NCBI RefSeq assembly: GCF_000768695.1
Contig: NZ_AVPL01000025.1
Span: 1 to 48,673, forward strand
Direction of reading: 5' to 3'
DNA from: Knoellia aerolata DSM 18566
GTDB lineage: Bacteria; Actinomycetota; Actinomycetes; Actinomycetales; Dermatophilaceae
DNA: 48,673 bases
Shown here: positions 1-7,881 of the stretch, one piece after another
How the letters are laid out: every line of letters begins with the position of its first letter
How positions within the stretch are numbered: the stretch's first letter is position 1
Notes under the pieces: generated by a model
What the model saw: the letters and a program-made list of their open reading frames with translations, nothing else
Database searches by the model: none
What the model was told of the DNA's origin: nothing
Made by a program: the position numbers and the translations under genes

Positions 1-31
1 CCCCACCCCACCCCCACCCCACCCCGTCCCC

Positions 32-107
32 TAACTCGCCAATTCCTCCCCGTAGGTCCGGACACGCCGTGTGTGTCGCGGGCCGGAGGGGAGGAATTGG
101 CGAGTTA
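32..107. repeat. 20-bp perfect inverted repeat with 36-bp spacer
   Basis: The arms at 32-51 and 88-107 are exact reverse complements, and the spacer holds a further 5-bp inner stem (57-61 with 83-87). The right arm contains the stop codon (105-107) of the reductase gene that ends here, so the structure sits directly at that gene's 3' end. A C-rich tract of CCCCA-like units (1-25) lies just outside. It could be a large terminator-like hairpin or a copy of a dispersed palindromic element; one copy cannot decide this. Confidence 0.6.
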
Positions 108-788
108 AGCGCGGGGGAGGCGCCAGAGGCCGAGGACGGAGCCGTCCTCCTCGACGAGGTGGACGAGCTCGACGTCGAGCCCTGAGGTCCCGCCCAGCGA
201 GTCTCCGGCCACCACCCTCGTGTGGTCCCCGCCGACGATCCGCGGGGCGAGGGTCAGGGCCAGCTCGTCGACCACGTCGGCGTCGAGGAGGTCATGGAAG
301 AGCCGGGGACCACCCTCGGTGAGGACGCAGGGCATGCCGGCCTCCCGCAGCCGTGCCACCACGGCCTGGAGGTCGACCAGGTCGTCGCCCTCCACCCACA
401 CCTCGGGCCCCTCGACCCGGCCCGAGGACGCGCAGGTCACGAGCAGGACGTCCCCGGCGCCGGTCGCCAGCGACTCGGGCAGGCGGCCGCTGCGACTCAC
501 GACGACGATCGGCGTGGGTCCACGCCGGTAGCCCTCAGCACGGGCCGTCCCCGCGCCCACGAGGACGCAGTCGGCGAGGTCGCGCTGGAGGTGGAAGACC
601 CGCCCGTCGGCGTCGGTGTTGATCGACCCGCTGCGGCCGTCCCCTCCGACTCCGGAGCCGTCGAGGGTCGACACGAAGTTGGCGCGGACGCCGCCGCCGT
701 CCGGCCAGGCATAGAGCCGGGCGAGGTCGTCGTCGGCCAGGGCCCCGGTGGGCTGCTGCCGCGAACGCGTGTCGAGGAGGAGGCGCAT
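105..788 (-). CDS. RibD C-terminal-type pyrimidine/dihydrofolate reductase family protein
   Basis: A 227-residue protein with the fold of the reductase half of RibD, a family that reduces a ribosyl-amino-pyrimidine with NADPH in riboflavin synthesis or acts on related pterin-like substrates. Visible marks are the N-terminal substrate segment ANFVSTLDG (about residues 30-40), the nucleotide-binding GAGTARAEGYRRG (about 75-90) and the TEGGPRLFHDLL segment near residue 165. It lacks the deaminase half of full RibD, as is common for actinobacterial stand-alone versions. The frame stays open much further upstream, but homology begins at MRLLLD, so I start there. No strong ribosome site is visible. 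It is divergent from the PPK2 gene, with only about 50 bases between the starts. The exact substrate is not known. Confidence 0.8.
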   Translation of the reverse strand: MRLLLDTRSRQQPTGALADDDLARLYAWPDGGGVRANFVSTLDGSGVGGDGRSGSINTDADGRVFHLQRDLADCVLVGAGTARAEGYRRGPTPIVVVSRSGRLPESLATGAGDVLLVTCASSGRVEGPEVWVEGDDLVDLQAVVARLREAGMPCVLTEGGPRLFHDLLDADVVDELALTLAPRIVGGDHTRVVAGDSLGGTSGLDVELVHLVEEDGSVLGLWRLPRA

Positions 789-839
789 CGGGCGAGTCTG
801 ACACCCCACGGACCACGCTGCGGCTGACAGGATGCCGAG

Positions 840-1709
840 ATGGCGAAGACGAAGAGCGCGAGCGAGACGGCCCCGACGGCGTTCACCGAGGCGCTGCGCG
901 CGGGTGAGGGCTTCGACCTGCTCGCGCTCGACGCGCGGTCGACCCCCGGCTTCGACGGTGACAAGGCCGCGGGGGAGGAGGCGCTCGCGGGTCTGGGGGA
1001 CCGGCTCGCCGACCTCCAGGAGCGCCTCTACGCGGAGTCGAAGGCGGGCGGCACCCGCTCGGTCCTGCTCATCATCCAGGGCATGGACACGTCCGGGAAG
1101 GGCGGCATCATGCGCCACGTCGTCGGTGCGTTCGACCCGCAGGGCGTCGAGATCACGTCGTTCAAGGCGCCCACCGCCGAGGAGAAGCGCCATCCCTTCC
1201 TGTGGCGGATCCGCAACGCCCTCCCGCGTGCGGGAGACATCGGTGTCTTCGACCGGTCGCACTACGAGGACGTGCTCATCGTCCGCGTCCACGACCTCGT
1301 GCCGCGCGGGCAGTGGTCGCGTCGCTACTCCCAGATCAACGCGTTCGAGCAGAAGGTCGTCGATTCCGGGACGACGGTCATCAAGGTCATGTTGCACATC
1401 TCGAGCGACGAGCAGAAGGCGCGCCTGTCGGAGCGGCTGGAGCGGCCGGAGAAGCACTGGAAGTTCAACCCCGGTGACCTCGACGAGCGGGCCTACTGGG
1501 GCGACTACCAGGAGGCCTACCAGGCCGCGGTCGACCAGTGCTCGACCGAGGTGGCCCCGTGGTTCGTCGTCCCCGCCGACCGCAAGTGGTACGCCCGGCT
1601 CGCCGTCACCAACCTCGTCCTCGAGCACCTCGAGCGCCTCGACCCGCAGTGGCCGAAGGCCGACTTCGACGTGGAGGTCGAGAAGCGCCGGCTCGCCGAG
1701 ATGCCCTGA
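840..1709 (+). CDS. ppk2: PPK2-family polyphosphate:nucleotide phosphotransferase
   Basis: A 289-residue cytosolic kinase of the PPK2 family, which moves phosphate between inorganic polyphosphate and nucleoside mono- or diphosphates. The Walker A loop GMDTSGKGG is near residue 81, and the Walker B/lid stretch VFDRSHYEDVLIVRVHD is near 136-152. The R-E-K-H-W-K-F-N segment near residue 205 is also typical. Length equals that of a single-domain PPK2. The ATG at 840 is chosen because it is the first in-frame start next to family-like sequence. The gene converges on the AidB-like gene with only three bases between stops. Whether it prefers AMP, ADP or GDP cannot be read from the sequence. Confidence 0.9.
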   Translation: MAKTKSASETAPTAFTEALRAGEGFDLLALDARSTPGFDGDKAAGEEALAGLGDRLADLQERLYAESKAGGTRSVLLIIQGMDTSGKGGIMRHVVGAFDPQGVEITSFKAPTAEEKRHPFLWRIRNALPRAGDIGVFDRSHYEDVLIVRVHDLVPRGQWSRRYSQINAFEQKVVDSGTTVIKVMLHISSDEQKARLSERLERPEKHWKFNPGDLDERAYWGDYQEAYQAAVDQCSTEVAPWFVVPADRKWYARLAVTNLVLEHLERLDPQWPKADFDVEVEKRRLAEMP

Positions 1710-1712
1710 TCC

Positions 1713-3356
1713 TCAGGCGAAGGTGCGGTCGAGGATCTCGGTGACCCGGGCCGTCCCGTGGTCGGCCAGAGTGCCGAACGTCGCGCCGTGGCCGGACCGG
1801 TCGAGACGGCCGGCGATGAAGGTGTCGCTGACGGCGGCGGGGGAGTGCTGCACCAGCAGCGTCGCCTGGAGGGTCACGGCCAGGTGCTCGACGATCCGTC
1901 TCGCCTGCCACGGGCCGTCGTCGGTGGCCGCCTGGGCGACGAGCGCGGGGACCTCGTCGATGGCACGGTCGAGCCGGGGGTCGTGGCCCCGTGCCGCCGA
2001 CAGCTCCTTGTCGAGCGCCGCGACACTGGCCGGCTCCCGGGTCGTGGCCCGGAGCACGTCGAGGGCTCCGACGTTGCCCGAGCCCTCCCAGATGGAGTTG
2101 AGCGGGGCCTCGCGGTAGAGGCGGGCCAGGCCGTTCTCCTCGACGTAGCCGCCGCCCCCGAGGCACTCGAGCGCCTCGGCGACCATCGGCGCGGTCCGCT
2201 TGCACACCCAGAACTTGCCGAGCGCGACGCCGAGGCGAGCGAGCTCGCCCTCCCCGGCGTCGACGGCGTGCGCCATCCGCAGTCCCAGCAGCTCGGCGGC
2301 CTCCGCCTCGATGGCGAGGTCGGCGAGGACGTTGCGCATGAGTGGCTGGTCGACGAGCCGGGCGCCGAACGCCGAGCGGTGGCGGGCGTGGTGCACGGCG
2401 CGGACGACGGCCTCCCGCATCGTCGCCGAGGACCCGAGGATGCAGTCCAGCCGCGTCGACGACACCATGTCGATGATGGTGCGGATGCCCCGCCCGTCCT
2501 CGCCGACCCGCACGGCCCAGGCCTGCTCGAGCTCGACCTCGGACGACGCGTTGGACCGGTTGCCGAGCTTGTCCTTGAGCCGCTGCAGCCGCAGGGCGTT
2601 GCGACTGCCGTCGTCGAGGACTCGTGGCACGAGGAAGCAGGTCACCCCGGCCGGGGTGGTCGCGAGGACGAGGAAGAGGTCGCTCATCGGTGCCGAGAAG
2701 AACCACTTGTGCCCCGTGAGGCGGAAGGTCTCACCGCCATCGACAGGGCCACCGGGCGTCGCCACGCCACGCGTGAGGGTGGCACGCACGTCGGACCCGC
2801 CCTGCTTCTCGGTCATGCCCATGCCGGCGATGGCCGACCGCTTCTGCGCGACGGGCGCCAGCGCCCGGTCGTACTCGCGGGAGGCGAGACGTGGGACCCA
2901 GCGGGCCGCGAGCGCGGGGGAGGAGCGCAGGGCGGGGGCGGCGGCATAGGTCATCGACACGGGGCAGAGGTGCCCCGCCTCGGCGCGCGACCACGTGACG
3001 AAGCCGACCGCTCGCCGCAGGTGGGCTCCGGTGCCGGCGGGCCGGGTCCACGGCTCCGCGGTCAGGCCGTGGCCGACGGCGGTGCGCAGGAGGTCGTGGT
3101 ACCCCCGGTCGTAGTCGACCTCGTCGACGCGGCGACCGGTGCGGTCGTGGGTGCGCAGGCGGGGCGGGTTGCGGTGCGCGTCGTCGGCCCAGGCCTGCAC
3201 CTCGGCGCTGCCGGCGCGGCGGCCGAGGTCGGCGAGGGCCGGGACGTCCTCGGGGCGGCCCCAGCGCGCCATCGCCTCGACGGCGACGGCGTCGGTGGAG
3301 AAGAGGTCGTGGCCGACGAGGTCGGGCACCTGGTTGACCACGTCATCGGTGTGCAC
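1713..3356 (-). CDS. AidB-type acyl-CoA dehydrogenase family protein
   Basis: A 547-residue flavoprotein of the acyl-CoA dehydrogenase superfamily, closest in length and motifs to E. coli AidB (541 residues), which is induced by alkylation stress, binds DNA and has weak isovaleryl-CoA dehydrogenase activity. The hallmark GMGMTEKQGGSDVRA lies near residue 180, followed by TGHKWFFSAPMSD near 220; CPVSMTYAAAPAL near 131 also fits AidB. The flavin-binding C-terminal half with GGGGYVEENGLARLYREAP (about 400-420) is intact. The start ATG at 3356 fits the family N-terminus. It is divergent from the YihY gene. AidB-like identity is well supported; a DNA-protective role is only inferred from the family. 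Confidence 0.88.
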   Translation of the reverse strand: MHTDDVVNQVPDLVGHDLFSTDAVAVEAMARWGRPEDVPALADLGRRAGSAEVQAWADDAHRNPPRLRTHDRTGRRVDEVDYDRGYHDLLRTAVGHGLTAEPWTRPAGTGAHLRRAVGFVTWSRAEAGHLCPVSMTYAAAPALRSSPALAARWVPRLASREYDRALAPVAQKRSAIAGMGMTEKQGGSDVRATLTRGVATPGGPVDGGETFRLTGHKWFFSAPMSDLFLVLATTPAGVTCFLVPRVLDDGSRNALRLQRLKDKLGNRSNASSEVELEQAWAVRVGEDGRGIRTIIDMVSSTRLDCILGSSATMREAVVRAVHHARHRSAFGARLVDQPLMRNVLADLAIEAEAAELLGLRMAHAVDAGEGELARLGVALGKFWVCKRTAPMVAEALECLGGGGYVEENGLARLYREAPLNSIWEGSGNVGALDVLRATTREPASVAALDKELSAARGHDPRLDRAIDEVPALVAQAATDDGPWQARRIVEHLAVTLQATLLVQHSPAAVSDTFIAGRLDRSGHGATFGTLADHGTARVTEILDRTFA

Positions 3357-3470
3357 GCGCCGAACGGTAGTCCCAGAGCGACCCTCGGGGAGCCGGTTGT
3401 GATCGGCTCGTGTCGGTGGGCCGCCGTGTCACCGCTCGGCCCGCCGGGGGACGGCAGATAGCGTGGCCGG

Positions 3471-4589
3471 GTGACCGATGCGAAGCGACGCCTCCGTGGC
3501 TGGCTGGCGCGGTTCCCCGCGCTGCTGGCCCTCGCGCGCCTCACGGTCGAGACGATCCGGATCTGCCTGCGCTACCGGGTGACCGGGCTGGCGTCCGAGG
3601 CGGGCTTCTTCGCGCTGCTCTCGCTGCCACCGCTCGTCCTGGGACTCTTCGGCGGGGTCGGCTACGTGGGTCGCTGGCTGGGGCAGGACACCGTCGAGCA
3701 GGTGCGGGTCGCCGTCAGTGAGTATGCCGCCCGCTTCCTCACCGAGGACGTCATCTCGACGACGCTCTCGCCGACCGTCGACGACGTCTTCACCGACGGC
3801 CGCTTCGACCTCATCTCGGTGGGCTTCCTGCTGTCGCTGTGGTCCGGGTCCCGGGCGCTCAACGTCCTCGTCGACACGGTCTCGATCATGTACGGCCAGT
3901 CGGGGCTCAGGGGCATCGTGCCGACCCGGGCGCTGAGCTTCTCGCTCTACGTCGTCGCGCTGCTCGTCGGGGTCGTGATGATCCCGCTGGTGCTCATCGG
4001 ACCCACGCTCCTCGGACAGTTCCTCCCGGAGGGCTGGGACTTCCTCACGGCGCTCTACTGGCCCGTCGTGTCGCTGCTCGTCATTGCCGCCTTCACCAGC
4101 CTCTACCACGTGTCCACGCCGCGCCGGAGCCCCTGGACCCGGGACCTCCCGGGGGCCTGCGTCACCCTGGGCATCTGGGTGGTGGCGTCGTTCGCGGTGC
4201 GTGGGACCATCGCCGCCTCGCTGGGCGGGACCTCGATCTACGGCCCGCTCAGTGCACCGATCGTGCTGCTCATCTGGCTCTACATGCTCGCGATCGCGGT
4301 GCTCATCGGCGCCGCGCTCAACGCCGGCATCCGCAACCTCTGGCCGTCCTCGGAGCAGCGTGGGCTGCGGGAACGGTTCGCCTTCTGGCTCCGCCCCGCG
4401 ACGTCTGGGCCGACGGCGGGCGCGACGGACGACGGAGCCGACGGGGACGACGGTGAGGACACCGGACCTGCCACCGACGACGACCTCGACCTGGACGGCA
4501 TACGCGACGCCGCACGCCGTCCGCTCACCCCGATCAGCGACGACGAGACCCTCGTCATCCCGCGGATCCGGGTCGGCTCCGGGCGCTGA
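3471..4589 (+). CDS. YihY/BrkB-family inner membrane protein
   Basis: A 372-residue membrane protein with about six hydrophobic spans between residues 35 and 290, in the pattern of the YihY/virulence factor BrkB family. The segment RYRVTGLASEAGFFALLSL (about 24-43) corresponds to the conserved start of the BrkB domain, and SIYGPLSAPIVLLIWLYM (about 252-270) to its conserved end. The C-terminal 80 residues are acidic and rich in Asp, Thr and Ala, and presumably cytoplasmic. The start is a GTG at 3471. Despite the old name RNase BN, the family's function is not firmly known. It is the last chromosomal protein gene before the tRNA cluster. Confidence 0.88.
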   Translation: MTDAKRRLRGWLARFPALLALARLTVETIRICLRYRVTGLASEAGFFALLSLPPLVLGLFGGVGYVGRWLGQDTVEQVRVAVSEYAARFLTEDVISTTLSPTVDDVFTDGRFDLISVGFLLSLWSGSRALNVLVDTVSIMYGQSGLRGIVPTRALSFSLYVVALLVGVVMIPLVLIGPTLLGQFLPEGWDFLTALYWPVVSLLVIAAFTSLYHVSTPRRSPWTRDLPGACVTLGIWVVASFAVRGTIAASLGGTSIYGPLSAPIVLLIWLYMLAIAVLIGAALNAGIRNLWPSSEQRGLRERFAFWLRPATSGPTAGATDDGADGDDGEDTGPATDDDLDLDGIRDAARRPLTPISDDETLVIPRIRVGSGR

Positions 4590-4600
4590 GGACAGCGTAT

Positions 4601-4629
4601 TTGGAGTTCACGCGCCCCATCAGTTAATG
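4601..4629 (+). promoter_or_regulatory. candidate sigma-70 promoter for the tRNA cluster
   Basis: TTGGAG at 4601-4606 and TTAATG at 4624-4629 are 17 bases apart and lie about 40 bases before tRNA-Gly, which fits a housekeeping promoter. Both hexamers match consensus only in part. Confidence 0.4.
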
Positions 4630-4669
4630 TCTCTCCGCACGCCACAAGGGGAACCGAGTGGAGCGAAGT

Positions 4670-4742
4670 GCGGATGTAGCTCAGTTGGTAGAGCGCAACC
4701 TTGCCAAGGTTGAGGTCGCCGGTTCGAACCCGGTCATCCGCT
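4670..4742 (+). tRNA. tRNA-Gly(GCC)
   Basis: A 73-nucleotide cloverleaf. Acceptor strands GCGGATG and CATCCGC pair fully, the D-arm is TAGCTCAGTTGGTAGAGC, the anticodon stem CAACC/GGTTG closes the loop TTGCCAA with anticodon GCC, and the T-arm has GGTTCGAACCC. The discriminator is T and CCA is not encoded. It is first in a Gly-Cys-Val cluster that is probably transcribed together. Confidence 0.97.
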
Positions 4743-4768
4743 CGGAGGGCAAGCCGCCCCTCAATTCT

Positions 4769-4839
4769 GGTGGAGTGGCCGAGAGGCGAGGCAGCGGCCT
4801 GCAAAGCCGTTTACACGGGTTCAAATCCCGTCTCCACCT
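4769..4839 (+). tRNA. tRNA-Cys(GCA)
   Basis: A 71-nucleotide tRNA. Acceptor strands GGTGGAG and CTCCACC pair fully, the anticodon loop CTGCAAA carries GCA, the T-arm GGGTTCAAATCCC is intact, and the discriminator is T as usual for cysteine tRNAs. It lies 26 bases after tRNA-Gly. Confidence 0.96.
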
Positions 4840-4859
4840 CGAGTACGAACCCCTCACGG

Positions 4860-4931
4860 GGGCGATTGGCGCAGCGGTAGCGCGCTTCCCTGACACGGAA
4901 GAGGTCACTGGTTCGATCCCAGTATCGCCCA
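4860..4931 (+). tRNA. tRNA-Val(GAC), integration site of the element
   Basis: A 72-nucleotide tRNA. Acceptor GGGCGAT pairs with ATCGCCC, the anticodon stem CTTCC/GGAAG closes the loop CTGACAC with GAC, and the T-arm is TGGTTCGATCCCA. Chromosomal genes lie to its left; an excisionase-like gene and a mobile element start directly to its right. This is the classic layout of site-specific integration into a tRNA 3' end, which would keep the tRNA whole. Confidence 0.96.
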
Positions 4932-4932
4932 C
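4910..4932 (+). other. presumed attL core in the tRNA-Val 3' end
   Basis: Tyrosine-recombinase ICEs commonly recombine within the T-arm and acceptor end of a tRNA. Here the switch from housekeeping genes to mobile genes occurs exactly at this 3' end. I did not find a second copy of this stretch in the window, so the core length and the other end are undetermined. Confidence 0.45.
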
Positions 4933-4940
4933 AAGTCAAA

Positions 4941-4980
4941 AACAGCCCCTGACCTGCGAATATGCTGCTCAGGGGTTGTT
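4941..4980 (+). terminator. hairpin downstream of tRNA-Val
   Basis: The arms 4941-4952 and 4969-4980 form a 12-bp stem with one G-T pair and a 16-base loop, starting ten bases after tRNA-Val. There is a short A-run before it and no long T-run after it. It is well placed to end the tRNA transcript. It lies on the element side of the presumed att core, so it could also have a role in the att site. Confidence 0.55.
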
Positions 4981-4994
4981 GCATGTTCCGCAGC

Positions 4995-5014
4995 GTGTCG
5001 GATACGTGTCGGAT
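4995..5014 (+). repeat. two GTGTCGGAT direct repeats, 11-bp period
   Basis: GTGTCGGAT occurs at 4995-5003 and again at 5006-5014, so the copies lie on the same helix face. They sit about 65 bases inside the element from tRNA-Val, where arm-type integrase or Xis sites are expected. The rest of 4981-5245 shows no gene I can support. The role as a recombinase site is inference. Confidence 0.35.
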
Positions 5015-5245
5015 GAGAACGTCTTCTCAGGCCGATCGGGCTACGGGACCCCTTGCCGCCGTGTGACCGCGAACGCTCGTTGTTGTGTCATTTCGCTTAC
5101 GGCTCCGAGGTGTCCGTGGAGCTGGGAGCCATCTGGCGAGGGCAGCAGGTTTGCGGTTCGACATCAGTCCGGGTCTCCGAAGTTGTCGAGCTGTACGTGG
5201 CCCCCAAGGGCAGGCCCACCTGCGTAGGGACGTAGGAGGTGCCTC

Positions 5246-5446
5246 ATGAACCCGACAGCCCAGCACCGCTCGTACGAGTCCCTTGCCCACGCCGCTGACC
5301 GCACAGGTGTCAGCATCCGAACACTACGTCGACGGATCGCGTGTGGGCAGCTGGCGGCCTACCGGACCGGGCGGCTAATTCGCGTTGTTCCCGGAGACGT
5401 CGACCAGCTGCTGGTTCCCATCCCCACCGGCTTCTCCCGGCTGTGA
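5246..5446 (+). CDS. excisionase-like small helix-turn-helix protein
   Basis: A 66-residue protein with the layout of actinobacterial excisionases (MerR-like winged HTH). AADRTGVSIRTLRRRIACGQLAAYRTGRLIRV (in parts: AADRTGVSIRTLRRRI, then AYRTGRLIRV) is the usual helix-turn-helix plus wing, and it ends in a short DVDQLL helix. The start ATG at 5246 has a strong ribosome site, AGGAGG, seven bases upstream. It is the first gene of the element after tRNA-Val, as expected for Xis, which bends att DNA and directs the integrase toward excision. No integrase gene is next to it, which is unusual. It could instead be a general regulator of the element. Confidence 0.72.
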   Translation: MNPTAQHRSYESLAHAADRTGVSIRTLRRRIACGQLAAYRTGRLIRVVPGDVDQLLVPIPTGFSRL

Positions 5447-5646
5447 AGGCCGCAGGTTTGGGCAGTTCGGACCGCAGGCCGCGCCTTGGTCCATGGGGGC
5501 CGGGCGAGCGGCCCGTCCACAGGCCAACAGGCAGCTCTCGGGTTTTCCACAATGTCGCTCTTTACGAGAAGTATTCCGAGACGCGTGGCACCGTAGTTGT
5601 AGCCCGTGTGCATGGCGGGTTGATGGAATCCGTTTCGGAGGTTCTC

Positions 5647-6255
5647 ATGCGCGGTCGGGTAGCAGACGCACTGAGGCGGTTCCCGGCGGCCGCTGTGATT
5701 GCCGGCATGGCCGTCCTGCTGGTCCCGGCCTGCAACGGCGCTGGTACACCCGACCGGACAGCGACCTCGTCGCGGCCCTCGGTGACGACGTCGACGACTA
5801 CGCCGACCCCGTCCCCGTCCCCGTCCGCGTCGGAGACCAAGATCGAGACCCCGGCTGAGCGGGACGCTCGGCTGGCCGGTGACGCCGTGGTGAAGTACTG
5901 GGGGGTTGTCGACGATCTTGCGGCCAATCCGACGAAGAGTCTCAACCTGCTTGACCCGGTGGCCCGTGACCAGGCCAGAGCCCAGATGCAGACAGTTCTG
6001 GGCACCTACGTGGCCAAGGGGTTAGTGCAGAAGGGAAACTCTTCCCTCAGTGACGTAAAGGCCACGACCAAGGACGGCAAGGTCTTCACGGTGATGGTGT
6101 GCGTTGACGTGAGCACCGTTGACTTGGTCGACGAAACGGGCGCCTCGCAGGTAAATCCGAATCGGCCGGACGAGCAGCGCTACAGCTACAAGGTCGTAAG
6201 GGCGACCGAGGGGTTCTTCGTCACTGAGGACACGCTCAAGGGCACGTCATGCTGA
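5647..6255 (+). CDS. predicted lipoprotein at the head of the Tad operon
   Basis: A 202-residue exported protein. The first 32 residues form a signal peptide with arginines, a hydrophobic core and a lipobox VPAC, so Cys near residue 28 should be lipidated. A Thr/Ser/Pro linker (about 35-63) follows, then a folded domain of about 135 residues that looks like the small NTF2-like lipoproteins often met in actinobacterial mobile elements; this fold call is weak. The start ATG at 5647 is preferred over an upstream in-frame ATG (5623) because GGAG lies six bases before it and the signal peptide begins there. Its stop overlaps the next gene by seven bases, so the two are coupled. Likely an outer-face part of the pilus machine. 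Confidence 0.7.
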   Translation: MRGRVADALRRFPAAAVIAGMAVLLVPACNGAGTPDRTATSSRPSVTTSTTTPTPSPSPSASETKIETPAERDARLAGDAVVKYWGVVDDLAANPTKSLNLLDPVARDQARAQMQTVLGTYVAKGLVQKGNSSLSDVKATTKDGKVFTVMVCVDVSTVDLVDETGASQVNPNRPDEQRYSYKVVRATEGFFVTEDTLKGTSC

Positions 6256-7172
6256 GGCGAATAGCGAGGGTCGCACTGGTTGCTGTCGCCCTAATTGCAG
6301 GGGATGCATCAACAGCTTGGGCGGACCCAATCGTTTGCCCGCCGGGATCAGAACCTGATCCCCGGGGAGGAATCTGCATCATCACTGTCAGGGACCCGGG
6401 GGGTGGGGACCCTCAAGGTCCTGGTGGGGGCGGGAGCTCGCCTCCCGCACTACAGAGGACATGCACCTACACCCTGCTTGGGAACCCGAAGGATGTGCCG
6501 TGTTCGAGTGACGGTGGCTGGTGGTCGCAGTCTCAGCAGGCGTACTGCAGGGCGGCCTCACCGCAGCCGCCGTCGAGCGACGCGGTGTGGGGTGGTCGGA
6601 GTGAGGGGCAGATCTACGAGTGCATTCGCCCGGTCAATGTGGGTGCGGTCGCTGCGGTGGTCTTCCAGATCTGGTTGGCGCAGCCACCGGCGGGTGCTCC
6701 ACCGGACCCGCAAGTGCTGGCACGGCAGGCGATCACGACGATGAACCTCAAGGCGGTCTCGATCGGCATCGTCCCGGAGCCGACACCAGGGCGCGTCGGC
6801 CTGGTGGGGATGCCGGTGTGGATGTGGGACACCAACCCCGGCCCGTCGACCTGGGGTCCGAACACCAAGACCGCCTCGGCCGGGGCGTACACAGTGACTG
6901 CTACAGCCAAGGCCACCAAGGTGGTGTGGTCGATGGGCGACGGCGAGGTCGTGGTCTGCCGCACGCCGGGCACCCCGTACGAGGACTCGTTCGGCAGACA
7001 GGACAGCCCGGACTGTGGGTACACCTACACCCGCCAAGGCGTGTACCGGGTGTGGGCCCGCTCCTACTGGAGCGTGCAGTGGTCCGGCCTCGGGCAGAGC
7101 GGGTCGATCCCGTTGCAGTTCGCCAACTCGGTGCGCATCACCGTGGGTGAGGCGCAAGTGCTCACTCAGTAA
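6249..7172 (+). CDS. secreted PKD-like protein of the Tad locus
   Basis: A 307-residue protein with a signal peptide (MLRRIARVALVAVALIAG, cleavage probably after TAWA), a Gly/Pro-rich spacer near residue 55 and several paired cysteines. Residues about 215-290 have the look of a PKD/Ig-like fold: WSMGDGEVVVC, then YTYTRQGVYRVWARSYW. Such proteins in actinobacterial Tad and conjugation loci are often of unknown role. Translation is coupled to the lipoprotein gene. It may form a surface or periplasmic collar of the pilus, but that is inference. Confidence 0.65.
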   Translation: MLRRIARVALVAVALIAGDASTAWADPIVCPPGSEPDPRGGICIITVRDPGGGDPQGPGGGGSSPPALQRTCTYTLLGNPKDVPCSSDGGWWSQSQQAYCRAASPQPPSSDAVWGGRSEGQIYECIRPVNVGAVAAVVFQIWLAQPPAGAPPDPQVLARQAITTMNLKAVSIGIVPEPTPGRVGLVGMPVWMWDTNPGPSTWGPNTKTASAGAYTVTATAKATKVVWSMGDGEVVVCRTPGTPYEDSFGRQDSPDCGYTYTRQGVYRVWARSYWSVQWSGLGQSGSIPLQFANSVRITVGEAQVLTQ

Positions 7173-7197
7173 CCGGTCCGCGAAAAAAGGAATTCAG

Positions 7198-7881
7198 ATG
7201 ACGACCACCACGAACCACAACGGAGCCAAGGTGAATGGTGTCGCGGCGTCCTCCGCGGAGGCGGACGTGCGGGTCGCGCCTGCGCCCAAGCTGCGTCGCC
7301 GCCCGGCACTGATCGCGGCCTCGGTCGCGGCGATCTGCCTCGGGGGGCTGGTGGCGGCGTTCGCGTGGACCTCGACCAGCAACACCCAGTCGGTGCTGGC
7401 CATGCGGGTCGCGGTCGAGCGCGGCGCTTTAGTCTCGGCGCAGGACGTGATGAGCGTGCAGGTCAGTGCGGACCCGGCCCTGCACCCGATACCGGCGTCA
7501 CAGTCATCCGCGGTCGTCGGCCAGCGTGCCGCGACTGACATGGCCGCTGGCACCCTCGTGACCTTGGAACAGGTCAGCGACGCGGTCCTGCCCCCAGCGG
7601 GAATGTCGATCGTGGGTGTGGGACTGCCGGCGTCCCAGATGCCCGGCGAACCCCTCCTGGTTGGGGACATGGTGCGGGTCGTGGCGACACCTGGCCAGTC
7701 AGGTGAGGTGATCGCCGGGAAGCAGGTGACGATCGCCGCGACCGTCGTCGGGGTGCGCATGAACGACGAGAACGGCCAGAACGTGGTCAGCGTCCAGGTC
7801 GCGCAGCAGAACGCGGCCGAGCTGGCCGCACGTGCAGCGACCGGAAATGTGGCCCTGGTCCTGGACTCCCGGGAGCGCTGA
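7198..7881 (+). CDS. CpaB/RcpC-like SAF-domain protein
   Basis: A 227-residue protein with a cytoplasmic N-terminus, one membrane span (about 40-60, ALIAASVAAICLGGLVAAFA) and a SAF domain just after it (MRVAVERGALVSAQDVMSVQV, in parts; then VVGQRAATDMAAGTLVTLEQV). This is the arrangement of CpaB/RcpC, which in Tad systems handles the passage of the Flp pilus through the envelope. An A-rich ribosome site AAAAAAGG lies seven bases before the ATG at 7198. Its stop and the next start share one base. The call rests on the SAF domain plus position next to tadZ and tadA. Confidence 0.72.
   Translation: MTTTTNHNGAKVNGVAASSAEADVRVAPAPKLRRRPALIAASVAAICLGGLVAAFAWTSTSNTQSVLAMRVAVERGALVSAQDVMSVQVSADPALHPIPASQSSAVVGQRAATDMAAGTLVTLEQVSDAVLPPAGMSIVGVGLPASQMPGEPLLVGDMVRVVATPGQSGEVIAGKQVTIAATVVGVRMNDENGQNVVSVQVAQQNAAELAARAATGNVALVLDSRER

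Noticed and set aside
105-1628. The reductase frame extended to 507 codons
   Set aside because: The upstream part is antisense to the PPK2 gene; family homology starts at MRLLLD.
1758-3461. A long open frame (567 codons) on the plus strand
   Set aside because: It lies antisense to the AidB-like gene, which has clear family motifs; the plus-strand protein is Gly/Arg/Asp-rich with no motif. High GC often leaves such mirror frames open.
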